Part shown: positions 24,652 through 33,807 of the stretch, one piece after another
How positions within the stretch are numbered: position 1 is the first letter of the stretch
How the letters are laid out: the number at the start of each line of letters is the position of its first letter
DNA from: Bacteroidales bacterium
GTDB taxonomy: Bacteria; Bacteroidota; Bacteroidia; Bacteroidales; P3
Direction: 5' to 3'
NCBI GenBank assembly: GCA_017451385.1
Contig: JAFSPS010000001.1
Coordinates: 1 to 45,714, forward strand
Length of the DNA: 45,714 nt
Program-made: the position numbers and the translations under genes
Notes under the pieces: model-generated
What the model was told of the DNA's origin: nothing
Database searches by the model: none
The model's input: the letters and a program-made list of their open reading frames with translations, nothing else

Positions 24652-26163
24652 CTAAATTTCGAAACCGATGCTACCCAGTTGTTTTCGGATTTCATCCTCT
24701 AACTGATGGCTCTGTTCAAAAAGTCTGCTGAGTTCCGAGGTCAGCTGGTGCATCTTATCCTCAAAGGGTTCGCTGTCATCTTCCTGTTCTGCAATGCCTA
24801 CATAGCGGCCTGGGGTGAGGATAAAGTCCTGCGCCTTGATATCCTCGATGGAGCGCACGGCACAGAAGCCCTTCTCGTCTTCAATCGTACCATTACGGAA
24901 CTGCTCAAAGGTGTCTGCAATACGGGCGATGTCCTCCTGCTGCAACTCACGAACGGCACGGGTCACCATCGTTCCCATCTGGCGGGCATCGATGAAGAGC
25001 GTCTTGCTGGGCTGCTGCTTGTTGCGTGTCAGGAACCATAATGATACGGGAATGCCCGTAGAATAGAACAACTGCGAAGGCAGGGCGATGATGCCTTCCA
25101 CCAAGTCGGCTTCGATGATGCGCTGACGGATGTCGCCCTCGCCACCTGTCTGCGAAGACAAGGCACCATTGGCCAGTACCAGACCGATGCGACCCGTAGG
25201 AGAGAGGTGGTGAATCATGTGCTGCATCCAAGCGAAGTTGGCGTTACCAGCAGGCGGCAAACCATATTTCCAGCGTGGGTCTTTCTCCAGTTTGTCGGCT
25301 CCCCAGTCGCTGAGATTGAACGGTGGGTTCGCCATGATGAAGTCAGCCTTCAGCGTAGGGTGCTGGTCGTTGAAGAACGTGTCGGCATAGGACTGGCCGA
25401 GGTTGGCTTCCAGTCCACGGATAGCCACATTCATGTGCGCCATCTTCCATGTGCTGGGGTTTGCCTCCTGCCCATACACGCTGATGCCAGAGAGTTCCTT
25501 TTGATGATTCTTGATAAACTTGGCACTCTGTACAAACATTCCACCAGAGCCACAACAAGGGTCGTAAACTCGTCCTTGGAAGGGTTGCAAAATCTCAACG
25601 ATGGTGCGGACAATGCAGCTGGGCGTATAGAACTCGCCAGCGTTCTTACCTTCCATCGAAGCAAATTTCTGTAGGCAGTACTCATAGACACGACCCAGCA
25701 GGTCTTTTTCTTCGCCGGAGGCATACATCTCGATATTTGAGAAAAGGTCAACCACATCACCCAGACGGCGTTTGTCCAGTTCGGGACGTGCATAATTGCC
25801 GGGAAGTACACCTTTTAGCTTCGGGTTTTCACGCTCAATCGCTTGTAGTGCATCGTCAATCACACGACCCACTTCCGGCGTATGGGCAGCCAGAGAAATA
25901 ACGTCCCATCGTGCCTTTTGTGGTACGAAAAACACGCCATCGGCCTCGTACTCGTCTTTGTCTTCTACGTCAGCATATTCATCTTCTGTTAGTTCCTTGA
26001 ATTTCACTTCAAACTTGTCGCTAATGTACTTCAGGAATATCAAGCCAAGCACCACGCCCTCATACTCCGAGGCATTCAGATTGCCACGCAGTTTGTCGGC
26101 AGCTCGCCAGATTATCTCTTCAAACCCTATTGAGGTTGTATTATCGTTCTTTTTCTTTGACAT
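24652..26163 (-). CDS. hsdM: Type I restriction-modification methylase subunit
   Basis: A 503-residue N6-adenine DNA methyltransferase subunit that works with HsdS. An N-terminal helical domain (FEEIIWRAADKLRGNLNASE, EGVVLGLIFLKYISDKFE) precedes the methylase domain with the SAM-binding VYDPCCGSGGMFVQS (about 200-214) and the catalytic NPPF in IMANPPFNLSDWG (about 279-291). FYTPSCIVRTIVEIL is the typical preceding segment. It ends in a helix that binds HsdS. It is first in the operon; a TATTTTTG -7 element lies 37 bp upstream. Confidence 0.95.
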   Translation of the reverse strand: MSKKKNDNTTSIGFEEIIWRAADKLRGNLNASEYEGVVLGLIFLKYISDKFEVKFKELTEDEYADVEDKDEYEADGVFFVPQKARWDVISLAAHTPEVGRVIDDALQAIERENPKLKGVLPGNYARPELDKRRLGDVVDLFSNIEMYASGEEKDLLGRVYEYCLQKFASMEGKNAGEFYTPSCIVRTIVEILQPFQGRVYDPCCGSGGMFVQSAKFIKNHQKELSGISVYGQEANPSTWKMAHMNVAIRGLEANLGQSYADTFFNDQHPTLKADFIMANPPFNLSDWGADKLEKDPRWKYGLPPAGNANFAWMQHMIHHLSPTGRIGLVLANGALSSQTGGEGDIRQRIIEADLVEGIIALPSQLFYSTGIPVSLWFLTRNKQQPSKTLFIDARQMGTMVTRAVRELQQEDIARIADTFEQFRNGTIEDEKGFCAVRSIEDIKAQDFILTPGRYVGIAEQEDDSEPFEDKMHQLTSELSRLFEQSHQLEDEIRKQLGSIGFEI

Positions 26164-26199
26164 ATTTATAGTTGTTTGATTTCATCAATTATTGCAACG

Positions 26200-26207
26200 C
26201 AAAAATA
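26200..26207 (-). promoter_or_regulatory. Bacteroidetes-type -7 element for the hsd operon
   Basis: CAAAAATA reads TATTTTTG on the minus strand, matching TAnnTTTG, 37 bp upstream of the hsdM start. A clear -33 TTTG at 19 bp was not found. Confidence 0.5.
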
Positions 26208-26249
26208 ATCAATCTTACCGAATTGTGCCGATTTATTTTTTGGGGGCAA

Positions 26250-26280
26250 AAAAAATGCCGAATATCGTTCGGCATTTTTT
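26250..26280. terminator. Intrinsic terminator downstream of ccsBA
   Basis: AAAAAATGCCGAA (26250-26262) pairs with TTCGGCATTTTTT (26268-26280), a 13-bp stem with a 5-base loop. On the minus strand it ends in a T-run. It closes the iron/haem operon and separates it from the hsd operon. Confidence 0.85.
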
Positions 26281-26315
26281 TCAAAGATGAACTAAGTATT
26301 TATGCTCTTGCTGCA

Positions 26316-28514
26316 TCATGCGTAGCTGTGCATGCCGCCGAGGAGGAGGTTGACACCGAAGTAGGTTATGAGGACAGAGAGGAAGGCGAGGACAACATAG
26401 ATGTGGAAGGCGCGGGGGCTGCGTATGAAGGGGAGGCTGCGCGCATGGAGCGGCAGGGCATAGACAAGGAGGGTGATGAGTGCCCATACCTCTTTGGGGT
26501 CCCACGACCAGTAGGTGCCCCATGAGACGTTGGCCCAGACGGCGCCGATGAAGATGCCGATGGCGAGCAGGAATACAGCCGGATAGAGTAGCAGCTGCCC
26601 TATGCGTTGGAGCGATGCCATCACCTCCGCGGCACGTTGTCCGACGATGAGTGCGGCGATGCCGCCCAGCATGACGAAGGCCAGCAAGGCATAGGAAATC
26701 ATGATGACGGCTACATGGATGGAGAGGAGTGGCGAGTTGAGCACCGGCATCAGCTGTGTGATGGCAGGATTGGAGCCGCCAATCATGGCCACGAGGAGTG
26801 TGAAGCCTACAAGGAGAAGGCCTGCGGGCAGGGCTATGAGGTGGCGGTGCTGGATGGCAAGAGCCAGGACGGCTATGCAGAGGGAGAGGAAGAGCATCGT
26901 CTCGTAGCCATTGGAGAGCGGTACGTGGGCGGAGACTACCCAACGGAGGACGAAGAGGAGTGCCAGATAGAGTGCCAGGGCCGAGAGGAGAATGATGATG
27001 AGGATGCGCACGGGTCGGTGCATATCGGACTGGCGTGCGGTGCGGACAACATAGTAGGCAAAAGCAATGAGGCCGAGGGTGATGAAGAGCATGGCGAGCA
27101 GGCGGCTGTAGTTGAGATTGTTGAGGAGCCGTTCGGCGGCTATGCGTTGCGATGAGGGGAGCGTGGCAGTGGCACGCTGCTCTTGGTAGCGGCGTGTCTT
27201 GCCCAGCACGCTGTCCAGTTCGTCAAAGCGGCCGAGTGCTACGAGTTCCTGACAATAGGAGAGATGGCGTCGGATGAAGATATATTCGTCGCCGTCGGTG
27301 TCGAGTGGCAGGTCGTCGCTCTGCGAATACCAACGGAGGGAGCCTGTGCTGTCGGTGATGGGGAAGAGTTTCAGCAGCTGTCCGCCGTAGAGCATGGCTA
27401 TGAGGTTGTATTTCTCGTCGGCAGCGAGGAGTTTGGAGCGTGCGGGATCGTCGAAGGGGAGGCTGTCTATGGGGTGTTGCAGCTTGTAGGTGCCTTGAGG
27501 TGTGATATAGTCGTTGAGCGAGGCGTAGCGTCCTGTGATGCCGAGGGCATGGCGTGCGGCTTCGCCTTTGATTTTGAACATTGGTTCGCGACACCAGTCG
27601 GAGTAGAAGAAAATCCATCCGCTGAGGACCTGCTCGGCGGAGAGTCCGCGATAGGAGGGTTTGCCGTAGAGCTTGGTGGTGAAGTCGATGGCCAGCGTCT
27701 GCAGGGGGCAGATGCGGTCGGAGTAGGAGACATAGAGTTGGCCGAGGCGTTCTGCCTGTTCGGCAGGGAGGGTGCGAGGTGTAGGCGTGGCAGCCTGCGC
27801 GGAAGATGAGGTGAGGGCTACGAGGAGGAGGACTGCAGCACTGCCGCCGCGCAGCAGCTGACGGAAGCGACTCTGCTTGTCGAAGAAGAATCCGAAGAAG
27901 GAGAGCAGAAGGATGGCATAGCCTGTGTAGGAGAGGGCGATGCCCCAAGGGTCGTGTGCGATGTTGAGGACTACTCCGCCTTCGTCGTCGAAGCCCGCCT
28001 GATAGAAGCGGAATCCGTGGTGACGGGCGATGTGGTTCATTGAGATGGTGGCCTCTTCGGAGGAGCCGTCGGGGTCGAGGAAACGTACATGGCTGACGAA
28101 GTCCTGCGGGGCATGGGTGCCGGGATAGAAGACGATGTCGAAGTCTATCAGTTGTACGGAGAAGGGTAGTGTCCCACCTTCATGGCGGTCGTCTTTGGGC
28201 TCGTAGTGGCTCTCGGCGATGGAGGGCTTGAGTTCTATCTTGCCGGAGCGTGCCGTGAGGGTGGTGACCACAATGCCGACTACGATGAGGGCGAAGGCGG
28301 CATGGATGCCTGCCGTAGCCAGCCGCCGATAGAGCTTGGCACGGACCACCGTGATAAGTCCGAGAACAAGCAGCAACACCAGCAACGCCATGAACCAAGG
28401 CGAATTGTATATATGGGCTATGGCATAAGCCGAGCCATACGACTTTTCAAGGAAAGTGCCCACAATCATGGCGATGATTGTGAGCACTATGGTGATAAGT
28501 GTGATACGTTTCAT
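26316..28514 (-). CDS. ccsBA: Fused cytochrome c maturation protein CcsB-CcsA (ResB-ResC)
   Basis: A 732-residue integral membrane protein for System II cytochrome c biogenesis: it exports haem and attaches it to CXXCH motifs outside the cytoplasmic membrane. The N-terminal ResB/CcsB half has four membrane segments (about 5-90 and 205-230) and a periplasmic domain. The C-terminal CcsA half has about eight segments with the tryptophan-rich haem motif in ANVSWGTYWSWDPKEVWALI (about 650-670) and flanking histidines (HVAVIMISYAL, LPLHARSL). A long periplasmic stretch in the middle (about 250-480) contains CPLQTLAIDFTTKLYG. It is 13 bp downstream of the di-haem protein gene, its probable client. 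Confidence 0.92.
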   Translation of the reverse strand: MKRITLITIVLTIIAMIVGTFLEKSYGSAYAIAHIYNSPWFMALLVLLLVLGLITVVRAKLYRRLATAGIHAAFALIVVGIVVTTLTARSGKIELKPSIAESHYEPKDDRHEGGTLPFSVQLIDFDIVFYPGTHAPQDFVSHVRFLDPDGSSEEATISMNHIARHHGFRFYQAGFDDEGGVVLNIAHDPWGIALSYTGYAILLLSFFGFFFDKQSRFRQLLRGGSAAVLLLVALTSSSAQAATPTPRTLPAEQAERLGQLYVSYSDRICPLQTLAIDFTTKLYGKPSYRGLSAEQVLSGWIFFYSDWCREPMFKIKGEAARHALGITGRYASLNDYITPQGTYKLQHPIDSLPFDDPARSKLLAADEKYNLIAMLYGGQLLKLFPITDSTGSLRWYSQSDDLPLDTDGDEYIFIRRHLSYCQELVALGRFDELDSVLGKTRRYQEQRATATLPSSQRIAAERLLNNLNYSRLLAMLFITLGLIAFAYYVVRTARQSDMHRPVRILIIILLSALALYLALLFVLRWVVSAHVPLSNGYETMLFLSLCIAVLALAIQHRHLIALPAGLLLVGFTLLVAMIGGSNPAITQLMPVLNSPLLSIHVAVIMISYALLAFVMLGGIAALIVGQRAAEVMASLQRIGQLLLYPAVFLLAIGIFIGAVWANVSWGTYWSWDPKEVWALITLLVYALPLHARSLPFIRSPRAFHIYVVLAFLSVLITYFGVNLLLGGMHSYA

Positions 28515-28527
28515 TGTATCAAGCCGA

Positions 28528-30159
28528 TTAGATGGCGTTGATGAATTTTACAACAGCGTCGCGGTCGCTCTTGGAGAGTTTGCGGAACTCTTCGACTGAG
28601 CGTCGAGCATCGCTGTTGGGATCGCCATGCCACATGATGGCCTCGATGACGTTGCGTGCGCGGCAGTCGTGCAGACGGTCGGCAGCGCCGGTGCATACCT
28701 GCGAGAGTCCGCGGCCCCAGAGCGGGGTGGTGCGGCACCAGCCGGTACGAATGTCGTTTTTCATCATGAGTTTATGCTGCACATAGTCGCTGTAGGGCCA
28801 AATCTTCTGGTTGGGATAGCGCGGCAGGCGTGCGTCGGCCACCTCGAAGAATCCGGCAGGGTCGTGGAACTCGTCGCTGCCCGTGGTCCATGAGGGGCGG
28901 TGGCAGTAGGCGCAACCCATATCGCGGAAGAGCTGACGGCCGCGCTGCACATCGGGGTCGCCGAGGTTGCGGGCGGCAGGGACGGCGAGGCCACGATGCC
29001 ACACCATGAAGTTGGTGTAGTCTTCGGCACTCATCTCAGGGACTTTGAGCTCGTCGGGGATGTCTTTCATCATGAGATAGTTGTAGATGTCGGTAGTGGT
29101 GTCGCCCGTCAGTTTGTAGGCTGGGAAGTAGCGGTAGAAGTCGCGACGCACGTCGGGGTCGTTGGCTGCGGTGTTGGCATAGGCTGCGGTCATATAGTGT
29201 CCCATCTTGGTGGGGTGGGTGACGTTAGTGATGTTCCAGATGGCGTTGGCGCCGGGAGCATCCTGCAGAGGTCCGCGGGTGAGGGCGTAGGTGTAGCGTT
29301 TGGGGTGCCAGTGGCTGCCGCATTTATACTGGGCGGCTGCTTGAAATTCGCCACCAGCGAAGAAATTGGTGTTGAGACCGTTCTGCATGAAGCCGTCGGC
29401 CTCTTCCTTCAGATATTGAGCTTTGAGCGAGTCGTCGGGGATGGCGTCGATAAGGCCTGTGCCATAGACTCCGATGGTGCTCTCCAGCAGTACGCCGATG
29501 TGCTCATAGGGTACAGGCTCGCCGTCCTCGCCGAAGGGGATATAGTAGGCGTCTTGTGGGATGGTTACCTCGGGATAGATGAGCTGGTAGGTCTCACCGT
29601 CGTCGAACTTGTTGCCCCACTCGTCGGTGTAGTTGAGCCATGCTATGTTGATTTTCTCTTCGTCGAGGGGAGCTTTGAAGGGTGCTACGGCCTGCGTCTG
29701 CGGCATGCCGGTGAGAGAGGTGATGTAGGCGTTGTTGCGTTTGTCGTAGCATACGAGGAGGTAGCCGTTGCCCCAGTCGTTGGCACGATAGCGGTCCATG
29801 CGTTTGCCGTGGCCGTAGCCGGGGTGGCAGGCGATGCAGGAGTTGCGGATGTAGAGAGGGCCGAGGCCGTTGAACGGCTTGCTGCTCTGCGTGATGGTGC
29901 GTTCAAAGAAGTATTCGCCATACTTGAAGGCGTTGCCCATGCCGGCCTCTTCTACGGCGAGGGTGGGGTCTTCGTAGGCGGAGGCGGTGGCGTTGAAGGT
30001 GGTGCCGAGCTGACCGCCGGCATACACCTCCTCGCGAAGCTCCTCGGGCACCTCAGAGATATCCTGCGTGGGCATCTCGTCGTCTTTGCAGCCCGTCATT
30101 GCTGTGGCGATGAGGGCCATAGCAGTGATGAGGCTCATTGTGCGGAAATTTTTTCTCAT
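28528..30159 (-). CDS. Di-haem DUF1111 family oxidoreductase, lipoprotein
   Basis: A 543-residue exported protein with two covalent haem-binding motifs, CIACH (about 120) and CAYCH (about 420), and the conserved C-terminal HDCRARNVIEAIMWHG of the DUF1111 (putative thiol/di-haem oxidoreductase) family. The N-terminus MRKNFRTMSLITAMALIATA ends in the lipobox TAMTGC, so it is lipid-anchored. The chosen ATG (30157-30159) is the one that gives a signal peptide; the frame is open 30 codons further. It sits between the imelysin gene and ccsBA, and the context suggests a periplasmic redox partner in metal uptake. The true substrate is unknown. Confidence 0.9.
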   Translation of the reverse strand: MRKNFRTMSLITAMALIATAMTGCKDDEMPTQDISEVPEELREEVYAGGQLGTTFNATASAYEDPTLAVEEAGMGNAFKYGEYFFERTITQSSKPFNGLGPLYIRNSCIACHPGYGHGKRMDRYRANDWGNGYLLVCYDKRNNAYITSLTGMPQTQAVAPFKAPLDEEKINIAWLNYTDEWGNKFDDGETYQLIYPEVTIPQDAYYIPFGEDGEPVPYEHIGVLLESTIGVYGTGLIDAIPDDSLKAQYLKEEADGFMQNGLNTNFFAGGEFQAAAQYKCGSHWHPKRYTYALTRGPLQDAPGANAIWNITNVTHPTKMGHYMTAAYANTAANDPDVRRDFYRYFPAYKLTGDTTTDIYNYLMMKDIPDELKVPEMSAEDYTNFMVWHRGLAVPAARNLGDPDVQRGRQLFRDMGCAYCHRPSWTTGSDEFHDPAGFFEVADARLPRYPNQKIWPYSDYVQHKLMMKNDIRTGWCRTTPLWGRGLSQVCTGAADRLHDCRARNVIEAIMWHGDPNSDARRSVEEFRKLSKSDRDAVVKFINAI

Positions 30160-30267
30160 AGTGGTAAGTTGTTTTATAGTTTTTGGGGTTACTCTATAAA
30201 AGTGAGCATGGAGCATCCTGCTGCCAAGGCCGCAGGACACTCCGCTCATAGAAACTGTTATCGCGTG

Positions 30268-31440
30268 TTATTTAGCGAGATAGGAGCTAAGCTCTTGCAG
30301 CACCTCGTCGAGGGCAGCGCAGGCGTCGATAGCTGCCTCGTTGGCTTTTTTGCTATAGTTTTTCACGAAGGGAGCGGGCATGGCATCGATTTTGGCCAGT
30401 GCGTTGTTGATAGCGTCGATAACCTTGGTGTCGAGGTCGGCGTTGACACTCTTGACATAGTTGTGGAGCGATTTGGCTTCGTCGCGTGTCTCGCCTTCGA
30501 GGCCGCCCATGTAGGCGTTCTGGATGGAGATGATGTTGTCGTGGAAGTCGGTGATAGACTTCTGGCTGTAGGGCGATTCGATGTAGGTAATGTCCTCGCC
30601 GTGGTAGGCTTTGCCAATCTTGGAGGCGCCCACCTCGTCGGCAATGGTGGAGCCGCCGCCGCATATCTCTTGCATCACGGCGGTGTAGTTGACATAGATG
30701 CTGCCAGCCTTGCCGGCGCGCAGCATGCTCTCGCCGTAGCTGAGGCTGCCGCCGCCTACGGTGCAGTTGAGCTCGAGGTCCTCCACCTTCTCCACATGAG
30801 CGGCGGGGGCTGCGTCGCCAGCCCAGCTGACCTCGAGCTGATAGCAGCGGTTGCGCAGGTCGCCAGCCACGGCTATGGCGTAGATGAGCTCTTTATCGCT
30901 GATGTCGGCAACGTTCTTGGCGTGGCCATCGGTGAAGAGGATGTACTCGATGCCGTGGAAGCCGAGCAGTGCTCGGCCCAGATATTCGCCAGCGTAGGAG
31001 TCGCCCTCTTCGCCAGCGAGTTGAGCCATCTGAGCGTCGTTGGCCATCATGGTGTTAAAGCCATCCTCGTCGAGAGGCCAGTTGTCGATATGGGGGTCGA
31101 TACCAAAGTCGTTGGCAGGTCCGAAGAGGAAAGCTTCGCTGCGCTCCCACCATTGGCGTGCTGTCAGGAAGGTTACTGTAGCCTTGTCGAGATTGGCCTG
31201 TGTCTTGTCATTCTGAAGTGTCTGCAGGTCTTCCACCAGCTGTTCGGTGTTAGCGGCCAGCTTGGTATAGGTGGGAATTACCGTGCCGTTTACGAATTGG
31301 TCGGCGATAGTCTGATAGGCTGCGGGCTCATCGGCAGATGTGGTTTTGTCGTTGTCATTGTCCTTGTCGCCGCAGGCGGTCAGCGAGAGCATCATGACCG
31401 AGGCAAGGGCAAACATTGCGTTACGGAATAGTTTTTTCAT
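30268..31440 (-). CDS. Imelysin-family (M75) iron-related lipoprotein
   Basis: A 390-residue lipoprotein: the signal ends in the lipobox SLTAC, followed by an Asp/Asn-rich spacer. The imelysin core is visible with ARQWWERSEAFLFGPA (about 92-107), DPHIDNWPLDE and the family's GxHxxE motif in LLGFHGIEYILF (about 160-171). Members of this family (EfeO, IrpA, algal p19-like) take part in iron acquisition rather than proteolysis. Here the gene lies between an outer-membrane protein gene and a di-haem protein, which supports a periplasmic iron or haem capture role. Start: ATG at 31438-31440. Confidence 0.9.
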   Translation of the reverse strand: MKKLFRNAMFALASVMMLSLTACGDKDNDNDKTTSADEPAAYQTIADQFVNGTVIPTYTKLAANTEQLVEDLQTLQNDKTQANLDKATVTFLTARQWWERSEAFLFGPANDFGIDPHIDNWPLDEDGFNTMMANDAQMAQLAGEEGDSYAGEYLGRALLGFHGIEYILFTDGHAKNVADISDKELIYAIAVAGDLRNRCYQLEVSWAGDAAPAAHVEKVEDLELNCTVGGGSLSYGESMLRAGKAGSIYVNYTAVMQEICGGGSTIADEVGASKIGKAYHGEDITYIESPYSQKSITDFHDNIISIQNAYMGGLEGETRDEAKSLHNYVKSVNADLDTKVIDAINNALAKIDAMPAPFVKNYSKKANEAAIDACAALDEVLQELSSYLAK

Positions 31441-31486
31441 TGTTGTTGTGTATTTTGTTAGTGTTTAGTTTTGCTTGATGATATGT

Positions 31487-31590
31487 GGGGATTTCTATAA
31501 ATTACTCCATAGGAGTTACATTATTAGATACTATTTGTTTTCAAACCTTTCAGCCTCGTAGAGATTGCATAATCTATATAGAAGTCACCT
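31487..31590. repeat. MITE-like dispersed repeat, copy B
   Basis: It aligns with copy A over about 100 bp (GGGGATTTCTATAAATTACTC, two internal CTCC/CTCGTAGGAG-like motifs). Ends are near-inverted: GATTTCTATAAA (31490-31501) against TATATAGAAGTC (31575-31586), two mismatches. It lies between the imelysin gene and the upstream outer-membrane protein gene. Confidence 0.7.
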
Positions 31591-31602
31591 TGTTGTATGG
31601 GC

Positions 31603-32901
31603 TTAATCGAACATGGCTGCCCATGTGATGCCGAGGGCCACCCACGGCTCGTTGTTGTACTGCTCGGCAAGGAGGCGTATGCCGCCTTCTGCCTTGACAA
31701 TAATCTGAGGGATGGGGCGGAAGTTGATGCCGCCGCTGACGCAGTTGCGCTCGGCCCACTGCACGTCCGACAGTTCGGAGGCAGGGACGAAGGAGTCGTA
31801 GCGGTCATAGCGTGCGAAGATGTCGAGGCGTTTGCCTTTCATCACGCCGGTAGCATGCTGCAGGACGTTGTAGCCGGCCTCTATGCCTATGGCGTAGGCC
31901 TGCTTGCCCACCATGTCGCGTGGATAGGGCGAGTTGTTGCTGTGCGAGAGGCGTTGGTTGAATGACGAAATCTCTTTGGTGTCGCCCAGAGTGCCGATGT
32001 CGGCATTGCCGCGTAGCGTCAGGCCTCTGTGGCGATAGCTGAAGTCGATAGCACCTATGGCTACGAGCCCTTTGACGGAGGCGTAGCGCGATTGCTCGTC
32101 GGTGACGATGTCGTTGTAGAAAGTGCGTCCTATGTAGCCGCTCACGCCAATGCGCAAGCCCATCAGGCTGTAGTTGTCCACGCGTGCTGCCACGGCCAGA
32201 TTGTTGGCCACGCGGTATTCGTAGGGCGATGCCGAGGCATCATGTGCCCATCCCGACGTGGTGAAGTAGCTCGAGTTGAGAGCCGGCAGCAGCAGCAGGT
32301 CGTAGCGCCAGTCGCCGGCGCGTCCCCACAGTTCCACGCCAGTCTCGTGCCATGTGCAGGGCATGATGGTGTTCTCGCCTTCGGGCCGATAGACGCCGAA
32401 GAAATTGTTGGGCTCATGGGCATTGTTGGTGGCGCCGACGGGGACGACGACATGTCCGGCACGCACGTTGAGCCACGGGCCAAAGCTCTTCTGCACCCAG
32501 AATTGCTCTATGGCTACCTCGCCGCCACGCTCTATCTCTTTCTCAAATTCGCCGCTCTCTTCGGCTTCCACCTCTATGGCAGCCTCGGTGCCGCCATGCT
32601 CGAACTCTATCTCGCTGCCGAACGACCATCCGCGGCCGAAGTCGTAGCCGAGATTGATGACGGCATGGGGTATGTCCACCATGCCATGACCTTTAGAATC
32701 CTTGTAGCTGTTAGCCTTGGAATAGCGAAAAGGATTGTCGCTATAGAAATTGTAACGATATACGGCCTCGCCGTAGGTGCCTACGCTTAGCCGGTTGCGG
32801 TGCATGATGCTCGCTGTGCTGTCCGCTGTCTGTGCTATAGCGGCAGATACCGTAAGGACAATAGCAAGTAAAAAGGTGATTTTCTTACTGTAATTCAGCA
32901 T
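31603..32901 (-). CDS. Outer-membrane porin-like protein of the iron/haem operon
   Basis: A 432-residue protein with a signal peptide (cleavage likely after AAIAQ). The mature part has beta-strand patterning across its length (SVGTYGEAVYRYNFY, GWSFGSEIEFEHGG, LDIFARYDRYDSF) and ends in WAAMFD, near the aromatic C-terminus common in barrels. A glutamate-rich loop follows the fourth strand (about 110-125). The ATG at 32899-32901 is chosen because it gives a normal signal peptide; the frame is open 16 codons further. A TACCTTTG element upstream supports this as the first gene of the operon with imelysin, the di-haem protein and ccsBA. It may be the outer-membrane entry or anchor of that system; ligand unknown. 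Confidence 0.8.
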   Translation of the reverse strand: MLNYSKKITFLLAIVLTVSAAIAQTADSTASIMHRNRLSVGTYGEAVYRYNFYSDNPFRYSKANSYKDSKGHGMVDIPHAVINLGYDFGRGWSFGSEIEFEHGGTEAAIEVEAEESGEFEKEIERGGEVAIEQFWVQKSFGPWLNVRAGHVVVPVGATNNAHEPNNFFGVYRPEGENTIMPCTWHETGVELWGRAGDWRYDLLLLPALNSSYFTTSGWAHDASASPYEYRVANNLAVAARVDNYSLMGLRIGVSGYIGRTFYNDIVTDEQSRYASVKGLVAIGAIDFSYRHRGLTLRGNADIGTLGDTKEISSFNQRLSHSNNSPYPRDMVGKQAYAIGIEAGYNVLQHATGVMKGKRLDIFARYDRYDSFVPASELSDVQWAERNCVSGGINFRPIPQIIVKAEGGIRLLAEQYNNEPWVALGITWAAMFD

Positions 32902-32934
32902 TTTATTATGTTTTTTTTGTCTCTTTTCGTTATG

Positions 32935-32942
32935 CAAAGGTA
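32935..32942 (-). promoter_or_regulatory. Bacteroidetes-type -7 element for the iron/haem operon
   Basis: CAAAGGTA reads TACCTTTG on the minus strand, an exact TAnnTTTG match, 34 bp upstream of the outer-membrane protein start at 32901. No Fur-box-like palindrome was recognised near it. Confidence 0.55.
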
Positions 32943-33112
32943 CTGTCATACAGTCTTATAGCACCTCACTAATATTAGTTATTTCACCTCTTGAGCATCA
33001 CTAATTATGGTTACCCCTCCTGTCCGTTGTCTCCATGAGTCCCCTGTTATGGGGCACTTGAACTAAAAACGAGCAAGGGCGAAAGGACAAATGCCGATTA
33101 ACAAAAAAAATG

Positions 33113-33120
33113 TATCTTTG
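33113..33120 (+). promoter_or_regulatory. -7 promoter element of gldD
   Basis: TATCTTTG matches TAnnTTTG and ends 10 bp before the ATG at 33131, so the mRNA leader should be only a few bases long. It also argues against a start at 33110, which would lie upstream of the promoter. Confidence 0.6.
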
Positions 33121-33130
33121 CAATTCAAAT

Positions 33131-33721
33131 ATGAAAACGCGCTACATACTATTATCTCTCGTCGTGGCGTGCCTTGTTGCGGCATGTGGCGACGGGCATT
33201 ATGCGCCTAAACCTACAGCCTATCTGCGTCTCACGTTCCCGCCCCACGCCTACCAGAGCTACGACACCCTGCCACTACCGTTCACCTTCGAGCTGTCGCA
33301 GCAGGCCTCGGTGCAGTGGAAGAAAAACGAGCGTGGCGACAAGTGGCTCGACCTCGAATATCCCGCCTATGGTGGCGTGGTGTTCATCAGCTACAAGGCG
33401 ATGCGTGACCGACGGGACCTTGCCAAGTACATTGACGACAGCTATGAGATGCTCAAGACGCACTACGGCATCGCTTCGGGCATTGACGAACAGGTGTTCT
33501 GCAACGCCGACCGCCGCGTCTATGCCACCACCAATCGCCTCGGCGGCAAGAATGTGGCCTCTACCTATCAGTTTTGGGCTACCGACAGCCTGCATCATTT
33601 CCTCCACGGCTCGTTCTATCTCGACCGCACCCCCAACAACGACTCGCTGCAACCGCTGATACAATATATACAGACTGACCTCGACCACATGATAGAAACG
33701 TTGCAATGGAGAGAGGATTAG
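33131..33721 (+). CDS. gldD: GldD-like lipoprotein
   Basis: A 196-residue lipoprotein: MKTRYILLSLVVACLVAAC gives a signal with lipobox LVAAC. The mature protein begins with a P-K-P-x-A/G-Y-x-R-x-x-F/L-P pattern (PKPTAYLRLTFPPHAY) typical of GldD, followed by PFTFEL, a beta-rich core and WATDSLHHFLHGSFYLD near the end. GldD is required for gliding in Flavobacterium but is also kept in non-gliding Bacteroidales, where its function is not settled. The start at 33131 is preferred over 33110 because the promoter lies between them. It stands alone; iorA follows 86 bp later. Confidence 0.8.
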   Translation: MKTRYILLSLVVACLVAACGDGHYAPKPTAYLRLTFPPHAYQSYDTLPLPFTFELSQQASVQWKKNERGDKWLDLEYPAYGGVVFISYKAMRDRRDLAKYIDDSYEMLKTHYGIASGIDEQVFCNADRRVYATTNRLGGKNVASTYQFWATDSLHHFLHGSFYLDRTPNNDSLQPLIQYIQTDLDHMIETLQWRED

Positions 33722-33807
33722 TGAATAAGAGAAAGGCTGAGGAGGACATGTGAGGTTCAGCGAAAGCCTAAAACAAAGATAACTAAAACATAAAAACACT
33801 AAACATA

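Noticed and set aside
28900-31431. A very long plus-strand open frame of 843 codons opposite the di-haem and imelysin genes.
   Set aside because: Composition is Gly/Val/Ala-rich and repetitive, without any domain motif, and it lies wholly antisense to two genes with clear CXXCH and imelysin signatures. It is an artefact of GC-rich codon use.
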